Positions 8,769 to 18,556 of a stretch of 64,000 nucleotides of DNA are shown one piece after another. Origin of the DNA: CAZAMB01 sp964501365. Its GTDB lineage: Bacteria > Planctomycetota > Phycisphaerae > UBA1845. The stretch is from the NCBI GenBank assembly GCA_964501365.1, contig CAZCST010000001.1, forward strand, positions 1-64,000, given 5' to 3'. The position numbers were made by a program, and so were the translations under genes. The notes beneath the pieces were generated by a model. It saw nothing but the letters and a program-made list of their open reading frames with translations, ran no database searches and was not told where the DNA came from. Position 1 is the stretch's first letter; each line of letters begins with the position of its first letter.

Positions 8769-10511
8769 TCAGATCGGATCCTCAGGCAGCATTTTTCTCG
8801 TTTCATCGCGCAGGTAATTGGTCACCTGGCGATCCGTTTCAAAAGTCAGTGCCCGTCGGGCAATCCGCTTGGCTTGCGCCAGCGTTGACAGGCGTATCAA
8901 TTTCTTTACTTCGGGAATGTTGGCGGGCGTCATCGAAAACGTCCGCAACCCCAGTCCCATCAAGAATAGAGTGTACAGCGGCTGACCCGCCATCTCTCCA
9001 CATAGACTACAGTCTACCTCGTCCTGTGTACAAGCCCGCACCACTTCCCGGATTGTACGTAGGACCGCAGGGTGAGACGGGGAATAAAACGGCGAAACCC
9101 GTTCATTCCCCCGGTCCACGGCCAGCAGGTACTGTATCAGATCGTTGGTTCCAATGCTTACAAAATCCACTTCCTTGCAGAATTCCGCGATTTGGATGGC
9201 CGCGGCGGGGGTTTCCAGCATCATTCCCACCTGGATGTTCCTCCCACAGGGCAATCCGGAGTCCTCCAGATCCTCCATGGCGTCGTGTACGGTCATCTTG
9301 GCCTGTCGAAATTCCATCAGGCTGTTGATGAGTGGGAACATCAGCCGGACTTTACCGTGGGCGGCGGCTCGCAATATGGCCCGCAATTGGACCTTGAACA
9401 TGTCGAGATTCTGCAAGCTGTAGCGGATGGAGCGCAGCCCGAGCATGGGATTTCGCTCCTGCTCATAGCTCTTTTCCTGGGTGTATTTGTCGGCGCCAAG
9501 GTCAAAGGTCCGAATGGTAACGGGCTTGCCGTTGACCCCGCGGATCGTGTCCAAATACGCGTTATGTTGTTCTTCCTCATCCGGTCCGCCGTCGGCTCGC
9601 AGAAACAGAAACTCGGTGCGGTACAAGCCGATCCCGTCGGCGCCTTTCTGCATGGCGATCGAAGTCTCCGGCGGAAACTCGATATTCGCCATCAGGTTGA
9701 CCTGATGCCCGTCGCGTGTGATGGCCGGAAGGTTTCGAAGCTCGTCGAGTTCGTCTGTGAGTCGAATGTAAGCGGCTTCACGGAAACGGTATTCCTGAAT
9801 CGTCGGCTCAGGCGGATTGGCGATGACCAATTGATTCGAGCCATCCACGATCAGCGTGTCGCCGCCGCTGACCCGCGTGGAAATGTCGTTGAGGCCGATG
9901 ACGCCTGGACGTCCCATGGAACGCAGGAGTATGGCCGTGTGCGAAGTGGCCGCACCGACGTCCAATGCGACGCCAATGATTTTGGTGTTTGCAAGGCTGG
10001 CTGCCTGCGTGGGCGTCAGGTCGTGGGCCACCAGGATGACCGGCTTGGTCAGATGGGCCAGATCCTCGCGCTGCTCGCCGAGAATATTGCGCAGCAAGCG
10101 CCGCTCAATGTCCTGCACATCGCGGATGCGCTCGACGAGCAGCGGATCCCGCATTTGCATGAACCGGCGCTGATAATTCCGCATGACGGTGCTGGTGGCA
10201 TAGGCGGCGGACGCATTCTTTTCCTTGACTTGCGCTTCGATGCTCTGCCGCAGGCGGGCATCCTTGAGCACTCCGACGTGCCATTCGAAAACATTGGCGG
10301 CGTCGCTGCCCAGATTGCTGTTTAGCCAGGCCGCCTGCTTCTCCAATTCATCCAGCGATCGCTGAAAGGCTTCATCGAGACGGTGCAGTTCCCCCTCCAT
10401 GGCGTCTGCAGCTACCGTGCGGTACGGAATGCGATAGTCCTCGGCATCGAGCACGACGCACTCGCCAATTGCCACGCCAGGAGCCACTGAGATGCCGCGA
10501 AGGATTTCCAT
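8769..10511 (-). CDS. ptsI: PTS enzyme I (phosphoenolpyruvate-protein phosphotransferase)
   Basis: 580 residues from an ATG at 10511 (a GTG two codons earlier is possible), close to the usual 570-580. The swivelling phosphohistidine domain has GAATSHTAILLRSMG with H191 as the phosphoacceptor. The PEP-binding barrel has GADGIGLYRTEFLF, SIGTNDLIQYLLAVDRGNE and the catalytic Cys in CSLCGEMAG. It takes phosphate from PEP and passes it to HPr. It is the last PTS gene of the minus-strand cluster hpf-ptsN-ptsH-ptsI, 48 bp after ptsH. No sugar-specific EIIB/EIIC is nearby, so the cluster looks regulatory rather than dedicated to sugar import. Confidence 0.96.
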   Translation of the reverse strand: MEILRGISVAPGVAIGECVVLDAEDYRIPYRTVAADAMEGELHRLDEAFQRSLDELEKQAAWLNSNLGSDAANVFEWHVGVLKDARLRQSIEAQVKEKNASAAYATSTVMRNYQRRFMQMRDPLLVERIRDVQDIERRLLRNILGEQREDLAHLTKPVILVAHDLTPTQAASLANTKIIGVALDVGAATSHTAILLRSMGRPGVIGLNDISTRVSGGDTLIVDGSNQLVIANPPEPTIQEYRFREAAYIRLTDELDELRNLPAITRDGHQVNLMANIEFPPETSIAMQKGADGIGLYRTEFLFLRADGGPDEEEQHNAYLDTIRGVNGKPVTIRTFDLGADKYTQEKSYEQERNPMLGLRSIRYSLQNLDMFKVQLRAILRAAAHGKVRLMFPLINSLMEFRQAKMTVHDAMEDLEDSGLPCGRNIQVGMMLETPAAAIQIAEFCKEVDFVSIGTNDLIQYLLAVDRGNERVSPFYSPSHPAVLRTIREVVRACTQDEVDCSLCGEMAGQPLYTLFLMGLGLRTFSMTPANIPEVKKLIRLSTLAQAKRIARRALTFETDRQVTNYLRDETRKMLPEDPI

Positions 10512-10559
10512 TTGCACTTATGCTCTGAACGAAGAAGAGTGACACGTACTGAAGGCGAG

Positions 10560-10871
10560 CTAACCTGGAGAAACCCGGTTGCCGCCCGAACGAGACGGAA
10601 AATCGCTCGAACAACCCGAATCGATATACCCTGCAAGCAAATCGACTGCCTGCTGCTCGTCGGGCCCCACGGCGTCGATCCGGAGTATCGACCCCTCTGT
10701 GGCTTCCAAAAGCATCATTTGCATGGGGCTTTTCCCATCCAGTTTTTCCCCGCGGCGGGAAATGTTCATCACCGTGATTTCCGATTGAAAACCCGATGCA
10801 AGGTCCACAAAGCGCATCACCGGCCGAGCGTGCAATCCCTCCCTGTTGGTCACCTTCGCATCCTTGAACAT
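10560..10871 (-). CDS. ptsH: HPr phosphocarrier protein
   Basis: 103 residues from ATG 10871; the longer frame from 10949 would overlap ptsN. The core has REGLHARPVMRFVDLA with the phosphoacceptor H14. GKSPMQMMLLEA places S48 where HPr kinase phosphorylates Ser46 in Firmicutes, so two-site regulation is possible, although no hprK is in the window. The C-terminal 15 or so residues (SDFPSRSGGNRVSPG) exceed the usual 85-90-residue HPr and look disordered. HPr carries phosphate from enzyme I (next gene) to EIIA proteins such as the PtsN homologue just upstream. Confidence 0.93.
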   Translation of the reverse strand: MFKDAKVTNREGLHARPVMRFVDLASGFQSEITVMNISRRGEKLDGKSPMQMMLLEATEGSILRIDAVGPDEQQAVDLLAGYIDSGCSSDFPSRSGGNRVSPG

Positions 10872-10935
10872 ATTGCCGTCATTAGTTTCGCCGCATGCTT
10901 TCCCGGGTCGACGCGCGGAAGGCCGCAGTCGATCC

Positions 10936-11412
10936 TCAGGATTCCCCATGCGAATCGTCCGCTTCCCGAATGAGATCCATCATCGATTTTCGGGAATCCG
11001 CCTGACGCAAAAAGCGACGAAAATTCTCACGCTGAAGGTATCGAAATACGCGCTCCATCGCGGCAAGGTGGTCCTCAGGCGCGCTGGACGGGCTGAGCAG
11101 CATTACGACGGTATAGACTGGCGCCCGATCCAATGCCGCAAAGTCCACGCCGTGGCTGGATCGCCCGATGTTGGCCGACATTTTCTTAAGACATTCGTGT
11201 TTGACGTGCGGGACGGCCACGCCCTTCCCAAACCCTGTGCTTCCCTGATTTTCCCGGGCGATTGCCGCACGAGCGACTGTCTCGGCATGTTCCTTGGGGA
11301 TATGGCCTTGATCGGCCAGTGCTTGAACGAGCTCCCGGATGACTCCGTTTCGGTCGGTCGCCTGGAGTTCGGGAATAAGACAGGATTCATCGATCACATC
11401 GGAAAGTCTCAT
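10936..11412 (-). CDS. ptsN: PTS EIIA domain protein, PtsN-like
   Basis: 158 residues from ATG 11412, preceded by CAGGAT. It is a single EIIA domain of the fructose/nitrogen type: MRLSDVIDESCLIPEL, RENQGSTGFGKGVAVPHVKH (H69 is the predicted phosphohistidine) and MLLSPSSAPEDHLAAMERV. As in proteobacteria, where hpf and ptsN are adjacent, it sits directly after hpf (55 bp). The likely role is phosphorylation-dependent regulation rather than transport, because no EIIB/EIIC genes are present. EIIANtr controls K+ and nitrogen-related targets in E. coli; its targets here are unknown. Confidence 0.9.
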   Translation of the reverse strand: MRLSDVIDESCLIPELQATDRNGVIRELVQALADQGHIPKEHAETVARAAIARENQGSTGFGKGVAVPHVKHECLKKMSANIGRSSHGVDFAALDRAPVYTVVMLLSPSSAPEDHLAAMERVFRYLQRENFRRFLRQADSRKSMMDLIREADDSHGES

Positions 11413-11467
11413 GTGTAATCCTGCAATCTGGGGCAAAGTGGGATTTCCATGGTATTCAAAAGAGGAA

Positions 11468-11797
11468 TTAACCTTCGGTCCCGACGCCATCTGCGGCGAG
11501 TCCGCCTTTGTGGTTGCGTCGTTTTTCCTTCAATTTTTTGAGTTGCCGTTCGAGTTTCTCCGTGATGCTGTCGATCAGCGGCACAATTTCCGCCCCGGTT
11601 CCACTGGCGACAAAGGTGTGCTTGTGGTCCGCCCGGACGATCATTTCCGCCGAAAACTCTTCGGATTCGTGATCGAGAATGACCTCGATTTCGTGGATTC
11701 GGTCATAAAATTTGGAAAGTTTTCCTGCTTTACCAAGGACGAACTCACGAACCTCGTCCGTGACGTCCATGTGTCGCCCCGTCACCAATATTTGCAC
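11468..11797 (-). CDS. hpf: Ribosome hibernation promoting factor, short form
   Basis: 109 residues from a GTG at 11797, giving MQILVTGRHMDVTDEVREFV, the standard HPF start, with GGGAG about 9 nt upstream. A longer frame upstream adds only atypical residues. The central FYDRIHEIEVILDHES and EMIVRADHKHTFVASGTG match the beta-alpha-beta fold that binds the 30S decoding centre. It lacks the C-terminal dimerisation domain of long HPF and ends in a basic and Gly-rich tail. It leads the hpf-ptsN-ptsH-ptsI cluster; rpoN, often upstream of hpf in other bacteria, is absent here. Confidence 0.92.
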   Translation of the reverse strand: MQILVTGRHMDVTDEVREFVLGKAGKLSKFYDRIHEIEVILDHESEEFSAEMIVRADHKHTFVASGTGAEIVPLIDSITEKLERQLKKLKEKRRNHKGGLAADGVGTEG

Positions 11798-11951
11798 AGC
11801 CAAAATCTCCCACTTCGCCGAAGGTCGGGGACAAGCCGGAGAAAACCTCTCCGCACAAGTCATTTCTGGTGATACCTCAAAGCGAATCTAAGGCCGACCT
11901 CCCGATGCGTCAACGGTTGCGTCCCAAAGTCGAACCTATACCATTTTCCGC

Positions 11952-12539
11952 ATGCCCGCCGAGGTCTATTCTGCGATCAAGCCCGCCGCTGCGTATCGAT
12001 CTTGGGTGATTTCGTTGTTTCTGCTCCTGCTGGCATCGGCCCTGGCCGGCGACATGGCCACGCGAGGGTCCGGAGGCTGGAGGGCCGGGGACCTTATCAA
12101 ACCGGAAGGGTGGGAAATGATTTTTCGAGCGCCCGCCCAATTTGAGGAGATCAATCCTGACCCGCAGCGATTCGGGGCCACATATGTGTTTGAGCATCGT
12201 GACGCAAATGGGATATTGATCCAGCTTACATTCTGGCGAATGCGAGCGGAGGGGGCGACCGCATTCAAGGTGGCCCGAACGATTCTGGAAGAATCCCGAT
12301 CATGGTTTAGTCTTTTTCTGGGACCGCCGCCGACCAAGTCCGTAGGACGCCTTGGAAACCGGGATGCGCTCGAAGTCCTTGATCCTGCGGTTCCCCTCGT
12401 GCTGCGGGCATTGGTCTGGGAGAGTGGCTGGGCGTATGCAGTTTCGCTTCGCGTCGAGGGCGCTCCCATCGACGAAAAGCTGTACGCGCTTTTCGAGATG
12501 ACTTGCCAGAGTGTCCAATTCCGAAAGCCGGGAGTCTGA
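11952..12539 (+). CDS. Hypothetical exported or membrane-anchored protein
   Basis: 195 residues, unrecognised. A hydrophobic stretch SWVISLFLLLLASALAG (about 17-33) is a signal peptide or anchor. The rest is soluble alpha/beta: EGWEMIFRAPAQFEEINPD, ATYVFEHRDANGILIQLTFWR and a C-terminal EKLYALFEMTCQSVQF, resembling small exported proteins that assess a stress or peptide ligand, but I cannot assign a family. It lies divergently from hpf and just upstream of a pseudopilin gene (52 bp between them), so the two may be co-transcribed. Confidence 0.7.
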   Translation: MPAEVYSAIKPAAAYRSWVISLFLLLLASALAGDMATRGSGGWRAGDLIKPEGWEMIFRAPAQFEEINPDPQRFGATYVFEHRDANGILIQLTFWRMRAEGATAFKVARTILEESRSWFSLFLGPPPTKSVGRLGNRDALEVLDPAVPLVLRALVWESGWAYAVSLRVEGAPIDEKLYALFEMTCQSVQFRKPGV

Positions 12540-12591
12540 TTACGTTTCCATTTTTCCTTGCGAGTCGCGAAATCAAGTTTGCGCGAACGAA

Positions 12592-13338
12592 ATGAGCGTC
12601 AATCCGTCACATTGCTTGCGTCGTAGCGGGAGACTCGGCGTCACCTTCATGGAAGTGCTGGTCGTCGTAGCGGTACTGCTCATGCTTCTGGCGATGCTGT
12701 TTCCGAGTCTCGGCAAAGCGCGCGAGCAGGCTCGGCGGATCCTCTGCCAGAACAACCAGAAGCAGTGGGGGTTGGCCACGCAGTTTTACCGAAATGACCA
12801 TTCCGATTATCTCCCGACAGAAGGGACCTATCTGAAGCCCGATCAGCCCTACACGTGGTTCAACGTACTTCCTCCATACCTGAACGCTCCACCGTACCGT
12901 GAGATTGAAGGCGTGGGTAAGGAAATTCACGAATTCCCCGAGCTGCACATGTGGATTTGCCCGTCGAAAAACCTGAGTCCGCAATACAAGAGCGAGTCAG
13001 GGAAGAACCAGTTTCATTATGCGATGAATTTGGTCCTCGACGGAGTAAGTGGCGTGACGCCGTACCCCGACGGAGATAACCAGCCGGTTCGCGCGTCCAT
13101 GTTTTCCAAACCGGGAATCACGGTGTTCATGTTCGACGTGTTTTCCAATATTTCATGCGGTTCACAGAAGAATGTCGGCACGAAGTATCACAACGGAATT
13201 GGCAACGTGCTTTTCCTTGACGGCTCGGTGCGATCGTTCCGCGATGACGAATTCGTCGTCAACGGCGACTTCGCTCATCCCGTTCCCATCTGGAATCATC
13301 CGCACATGTATTGGGGATATTTGCCGAAACCAAAATGA
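12592..13338 (+). CDS. Pseudopilin-like protein with prepilin N-terminus and H-x9-DG end
   Basis: 248 residues from ATG 12592 (no strong Shine-Dalgarno). The N-terminus RRSGRLGVTFMEVLVVVAVL is a type III prepilin signal, cleaved after Gly before the V/F-T-F-x-E segment, then a 20-residue hydrophobic helix. The C-terminal part has the planctomycete H-x9-DG motif (HNGIGNVLFLDGSVRSF). Such proteins are very numerous in planctomycetes and are processed by a prepilin peptidase into pilus or secretion-related filaments, or remain as surface proteins of unknown role. The second example in this window is at 44720-45445. Confidence 0.88.
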   Translation: MSVNPSHCLRRSGRLGVTFMEVLVVVAVLLMLLAMLFPSLGKAREQARRILCQNNQKQWGLATQFYRNDHSDYLPTEGTYLKPDQPYTWFNVLPPYLNAPPYREIEGVGKEIHEFPELHMWICPSKNLSPQYKSESGKNQFHYAMNLVLDGVSGVTPYPDGDNQPVRASMFSKPGITVFMFDVFSNISCGSQKNVGTKYHNGIGNVLFLDGSVRSFRDDEFVVNGDFAHPVPIWNHPHMYWGYLPKPK

Positions 13339-13356
13339 TGCAGAAACGCACGGAAT

Positions 13357-13370
13357 AGCGGAAATCCGCT
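13357..13370. terminator. Short hairpin between convergent genes
   Basis: AGCGGA-AA-TCCGCT is a perfect 6-bp stem just after the pseudopilin stop and touching the end of the minus-strand zinc-finger antitoxin gene. It has no T-run, so it is only a weak terminator candidate. Confidence 0.3.
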
Positions 13371-13596
13371 AGGCGGCTGCGTAGGATCGAACTTCGATCT
13401 GGACGCCTAGTCGTGACGCCGTTTCCACTTCCGAAAGAAGCTTCTCCGTCGTCCGCTCGTCATAATATCGTTCACCACAGTTATCGCAGATTTGTGCGGG
13501 AACAGATTTGAAGACCACTACGGTTCCTCCGCGCTCAAGCGTCACCGTCGCTTGCCCCGGACTTGTGCTTCCGGACTTGCAGATTACGCAATTCAT
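13369..13596 (-). CDS. MqsA/YgiT-type zinc-finger antitoxin-like protein
   Basis: 75 residues with paired zinc ligands C3-x2-C6 and C37-x2-C40 (MNCVICKSGS and ICDNCGERYYDE). This is the N-terminal metal-binding domain of MqsA/YgiT family proteins, without the C-terminal HTH of full-length MqsA. Single-domain forms usually pair with DUF4258 or HigB-like toxins. Directly upstream on the same strand is a broken DUF4258-like frame (13626-13788), so this looks like an antitoxin that has outlived its toxin. No Shine-Dalgarno is obvious before the ATG. Confidence 0.82.
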   Translation of the reverse strand: MNCVICKSGSTSPGQATVTLERGGTVVVFKSVPAQICDNCGERYYDERTTEKLLSEVETASRLGVQIEVRSYAAA

Positions 13597-13625
13597 TGTT
13601 TTTTTCGCAGTCGAAACGTGATATC

Positions 13626-13788
13626 CTAACGCTTGGGGTCAGGTTCGTGCACTGTAATGATAACAGCCTCTCCGGTTTCTGGCGATCTCTTCTCCGTCCA
13701 AGACCCTGACGATGTCATCCTTTGAGATTCCTCGCTCAAGCATTCGCCGAAGCGCATGATCTCGAAAAAATAGTCGGCGTCCTGCCAT
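13626..13788 (-). pseudogene. Remnant of a DUF4258-type toxin gene
   Basis: Reading from an ATG at 13788 gives RRLFFRDHALRRMLERGISK, then DDIVRVLDGEEIA, the N-terminal half of DUF4258 proteins. In another frame the sequence continues ETGEAVIITVHEPDPKR and a TAG at 13626-13628, which is the family's C-terminus (TVYEPDP-like). The intervening roughly 30 codons of the family are missing and the two halves are out of frame at about 13675. I infer an internal deletion with a frameshift. The linked MqsA-like gene 29 bp downstream is intact. Confidence 0.65.
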
Positions 13789-13802
13789 TGCACTTGCGCT
13801 TC

Positions 13803-15107
<1,305 letters not shown>

Positions 15108-15263
15108 GTGTTTTTCCAATTGAAAACTTGCCGTCGAATCGCCCCACGGGCATTACTAGAGTACAGACTTGTAACGCAGCCAAACCGGGAAATCAACAAA
15201 TCGCCGATCAATCCGCCGATCGAGTCCCTGCCTGAATTCGATGATTTGCAGATGATTGGAGAA

Positions 15264-15782
15264 TTACTTGCGCCGGCCGGCGAAGCGTAGCAGCATGGTC
15301 AGCCGGTCGCAGATGAACTCGCGGAAAGAGTTGGCGTCGAGGTTGCGTTGCCGCAGCATCGGCCCGGCCATTAGCTGCCCCTGCACGTCGGAGGAGTGAC
15401 GCACTTCGTGGAAGGCGATGGCATCGTTGGTCACCGTGCCCTGAAGCTGCATCCGGCAGGAACCCATTCCGAATTCAAAGGCCAGCTCCCGGCCACCCTC
15501 CAAGAGGTTTGAAGCGTCCATCTGCATCGAAATGCCGTGTTCTGAGTATTTCTCCACCATCTCCACGAATACCGGTATCAGTTCCTGCACCACCAGTTCG
15601 CGGAGCGTTTGAATCGGATCCAGAGTGGGCTTGGACGCCTCTTCCCGTGCTTTTCGTTCCCGCTCCTGAATCGTTGCCAGCAGGTTGTCGAGATTGGCCT
15701 CCGAGGTCTGGGGCTTGTGTGCGTGCCGCTTAAGGCTGGCAACCAACTGTTGATAGCTTGTTGGATTCAAGTCCTTGGCCAC
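15264..15782 (-). CDS. Hypothetical soluble protein
   Basis: 172 residues from a GTG at 15782, chosen because GAGGAAA lies about 7 nt upstream; the frame is open further upstream. An N-terminal helical, charged part (LLATIQERERKAREEASKP) leads into a compact alpha/beta domain with VVQELIPVFVEMVEKYSEHG and LEGGRELAFEFGMGSCRMQL. No signal peptide or membrane segment is present. I do not recognise a family. It is divergent from the FHA kinase gene. Confidence 0.65.
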   Translation of the reverse strand: MAKDLNPTSYQQLVASLKRHAHKPQTSEANLDNLLATIQERERKAREEASKPTLDPIQTLRELVVQELIPVFVEMVEKYSEHGISMQMDASNLLEGGRELAFEFGMGSCRMQLQGTVTNDAIAFHEVRHSSDVQGQLMAGPMLRQRNLDANSFREFICDRLTMLLRFAGRRK

Positions 15783-16105
15783 GAATCGTTTCCTCGGCGC
15801 AGGGCACAGCGCGGCGATCACAGCGGCGCCGAATCCCGACCCCGAAGTACGCCTGTATTCGTTTCGGAAAGTGGCTCAATCCGCTTGATTCACCTCATTC
15901 CGATAATACGCCATCATCCGGTAATATGTTACCTTCGTTGACACCGTCTCAGGCCAATCCTACGATCCTAGGCTCAGCATGCGCTCCTTTGGGTGGCAGT
16001 AAAACGGCCGTGCGACACATTTTCCGTTTTGGACCGGCACCGAAAGCATCTTTGGTCATGTACGGTCATTAGCGCTGCTTGTTTCATGATTTGAGGACGT
16101 ACGTC
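15783..16105. other. Divergent promoter region before FHA kinase
   Basis: 323 bp between two divergent starts. It is AT-richer than its surroundings around 15890-15960. I see no gene and no clear operator, only expected promoter space. Confidence 0.5.
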
Positions 16106-17938
16106 GTGGCTACGTTGCATGTTCTTCAGGGGCCCGATAAAGGTCGAACCTATCGGACTCCCAATGAGCCGGCCATCATTGGCAGGTCCTCCGACCAGAT
16201 TCATCTAACCGACCACGGAGCTTCCCGTCGGCACGCCGAAATCCGTCCCGCCAACGGCTCCTGGGTGCTCGTAGACCTCAATAGCTCCAACGGAACCTAT
16301 CTGAACGGACAACGGGTGATCAGCCCCATCACGCTCAAGCACGGCGATCAAATCAAGGTGGGAAGCACCGTCCTGGTGTTCACGGGTAAGGAAGAACTCG
16401 AAGGATTCTCGGGGGCGCAGGTCATCCGGGACCTTCTTGATGTGGATATGTCCAGTGGTAGCGGAGAGTCATCCATTCTGACGGCCGTGGATGCTTCGGA
16501 AGACAGCGTCATTTTGCAGCCCCCTGAGACAGCCGACGCCGTTGTTGCATGGAACGTGATCTTCAAGATTGCCGAAACCATCGGTTCTATCGCCACAGTG
16601 GATGCACTGCTCGAACGAATCAGCGATTTGCTTTTCGATCATGTTGTCGCTGACCGGTTGCTGCTCTTGTTGCGGGACCCTCTGTCCGGTGAACTCGTCC
16701 CCCAGGTAGTGCGTTCCCGAACCCGGGACCGTGGCGGGCAACGAACCAAAATCACCACCTCCCGCACCATTACCAACCACGTGCTGCAGACGCGCGAAGG
16801 AGTCCTTTGTGCCAACGCCATGACCGACGATCGTTTTGGCGGCGACAACAACAAACAGGACAGCGTCCACCGCCTTGGGCTCAAGAGCATCATCTGCGTG
16901 CCCATTCTCGTCCGCGACGAAATCGCCGGCCTGTTTCACCTCGACTGTTCCATGTCGCGCCACACCTACACGCAGGAGCAGCTTCGGCTGGTGGTGGCTA
17001 TCGGTCGCCTTGCGGGCATGGCCGTTGACAACCTCCGGCTTCAGGAGTCGCGCGTGCAGACCGAGCGATTGGCCGCCGCCGGTGAAACTGTGGCCTACCT
17101 GTCGCACCACATTCGCAACATCCTGCAGGGAATGCAGGGCGGAGCCGATGTGGTTGAACTCGGTTTGCGTCGGGCGTCTGCGATTGCGAATCCCGCAGGC
17201 GACACTCACCATGCCTCGCGCCTGGCATCGACCCAGATGGGGGACTCTGCATCCACAAATGGGCAGGGTGCGATGGAGTCGGTGGATGGAAAACTCGCGG
17301 TGGCGGCTCCTCAGGGCGCTCTTTCGGCGCTGTCCGCCGCCGTTCGTTCCGTGGAGTCGGGATGGTCGCTGATCCGTCGGAATCTGGACCGCATCCTTGT
17401 ACTCACCATGAACATGCTCACTTTCAGCAAGGATCGCCAGCCGCGGATCGAACTCGCTCAGCTCAACAAGATCGTCGAAGACGTCATCGCCCTTGTGCAG
17501 GGTAAGGCCGATGAGCACCACGTCATGCTTCTCGCCGAACTCGAGGACATGCCTGCCGTTCCCCTCGATCCCGACGGGATGCACCAGGTGGCGCACAACA
17601 TCATCCTGAACGCGATTGAAGTGTGTCCCCCCGAGACTGGCCGCGTAAATATTTCAACAAAATATCAGCCGGGGTCCGCCAGGGTCATTCTTTCGATCGG
17701 CGACAACGGACCGGGAATTCCTTCCGATCAGCGCGAGCGAATCTTCGACGCCTTTCAATCATCCAAAGGGCAGGCCGGCACCGGCCTGGGCCTTGCGGCG
17801 GCGAAAAAAATCGTCGGCGAACTCAACGGGCAAATCGATGTCGAGAGCACTCCCGGTGAGGGGACTACGTTTGTCATTCGTCTGCCGGCCGTCCATGTTC
17901 GCCTTGCCGACGCCGATAAGACCCACGCGCCTGCCTGA
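16106..17938 (+). CDS. FHA-GAF sensor histidine kinase
   Basis: 610 residues from a GTG at 16106 with TGAGGA upstream; earlier TTG starts lack this support. An FHA domain occupies about residues 5-100 (AIIGRSSDQIHLTD, GASRRHAEIR, SSNGTYLNG), so it can read phosphothreonine. A GAF domain spans about 155-310. The phosphoacceptor helix has YLSHHIRNILQGMQGG (H334/H335), an atypical H-box without HisKA's usual HELRTPL. HATPase_c has HNIILNAIEV (N-box), DNGPGIP and GTGLGLAAAK. There is no receiver domain or membrane segment, so it is a cytoplasmic kinase. Its stop overlaps the start of the next gene in TGATG, implying coupled translation. Confidence 0.92.
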   Translation: MATLHVLQGPDKGRTYRTPNEPAIIGRSSDQIHLTDHGASRRHAEIRPANGSWVLVDLNSSNGTYLNGQRVISPITLKHGDQIKVGSTVLVFTGKEELEGFSGAQVIRDLLDVDMSSGSGESSILTAVDASEDSVILQPPETADAVVAWNVIFKIAETIGSIATVDALLERISDLLFDHVVADRLLLLLRDPLSGELVPQVVRSRTRDRGGQRTKITTSRTITNHVLQTREGVLCANAMTDDRFGGDNNKQDSVHRLGLKSIICVPILVRDEIAGLFHLDCSMSRHTYTQEQLRLVVAIGRLAGMAVDNLRLQESRVQTERLAAAGETVAYLSHHIRNILQGMQGGADVVELGLRRASAIANPAGDTHHASRLASTQMGDSASTNGQGAMESVDGKLAVAAPQGALSALSAAVRSVESGWSLIRRNLDRILVLTMNMLTFSKDRQPRIELAQLNKIVEDVIALVQGKADEHHVMLLAELEDMPAVPLDPDGMHQVAHNIILNAIEVCPPETGRVNISTKYQPGSARVILSIGDNGPGIPSDQRERIFDAFQSSKGQAGTGLGLAAAKKIVGELNGQIDVESTPGEGTTFVIRLPAVHVRLADADKTHAPA

Positions 17939-18504
17939 TGATTCTCTTCGAAAATGCATGGGTTTTCTGGATCGTCGGGTTGCCGACGGTTGCAATCGCT
18001 TTCCTTCGATGGCGACGAAGGGGCGACACTTCGAGTGCCGCAATTCTGGGAGTCACATTGCTCGTGTCGCTGGGTGGTTTGATGGCCAATTGGCTCATCG
18101 TTACTCCGGGCGAACAAATCATCGCCGCTTGCCGGGAGCTGGCCCGACTGGCGGATGAAGGAAATGTTCCCGAAATGGGTGTTCTACTTGCTGCCGATTT
18201 CACAGCGGGCGGGCTTCGCAAAGAAGAATTCCTTGGTCGAGTGTCCGATGTCCTGTCGCGCAATCGACTCGATTATGTGCGTGTCCGGGATTTGGAAGTG
18301 GCATGGGACGGAACCGACCGCGCAACGGTAACCCTCAACGCATCATGCAATATACGGACGGTGGATGGCGTTTACCCGGCACTGCCCTCGCGCTGGCGGC
18401 TGCGATTCCGTAATTCCGGCGGTCAATGGCTGCTGTCTGGAGCAGAATCGATTCCCGTTCCGCCGCTCAATTTGCGCGATCCGTTGGGCCCGCCTAATCG
18501 CTAA
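17938..18504 (+). CDS. Small membrane protein coupled to FHA kinase
   Basis: 188 residues. Its ATG overlaps the stop of the kinase gene (TGATG). Two N-terminal hydrophobic segments (AWVFWIVGLPTVAIAFL and SAAILGVTLLVSLGGLMANW) are followed by a roughly 120-residue soluble domain with VTPGEQIIAACRELARLADE and a final SGGQWLLSGAESIPV. The soluble part resembles NTF2-like fold proteins in layout, but this is inference. The tight coupling suggests it works with the kinase, perhaps as a membrane-bound input or partner. Confidence 0.75.
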   Translation: MILFENAWVFWIVGLPTVAIAFLRWRRRGDTSSAAILGVTLLVSLGGLMANWLIVTPGEQIIAACRELARLADEGNVPEMGVLLAADFTAGGLRKEEFLGRVSDVLSRNRLDYVRVRDLEVAWDGTDRATVTLNASCNIRTVDGVYPALPSRWRLRFRNSGGQWLLSGAESIPVPPLNLRDPLGPPNR

Positions 18505-18556
18505 AGTCAATTGCGAATCATTCGTTGCTTCGCAGGCTCATCAAAAAAATGTCGAC

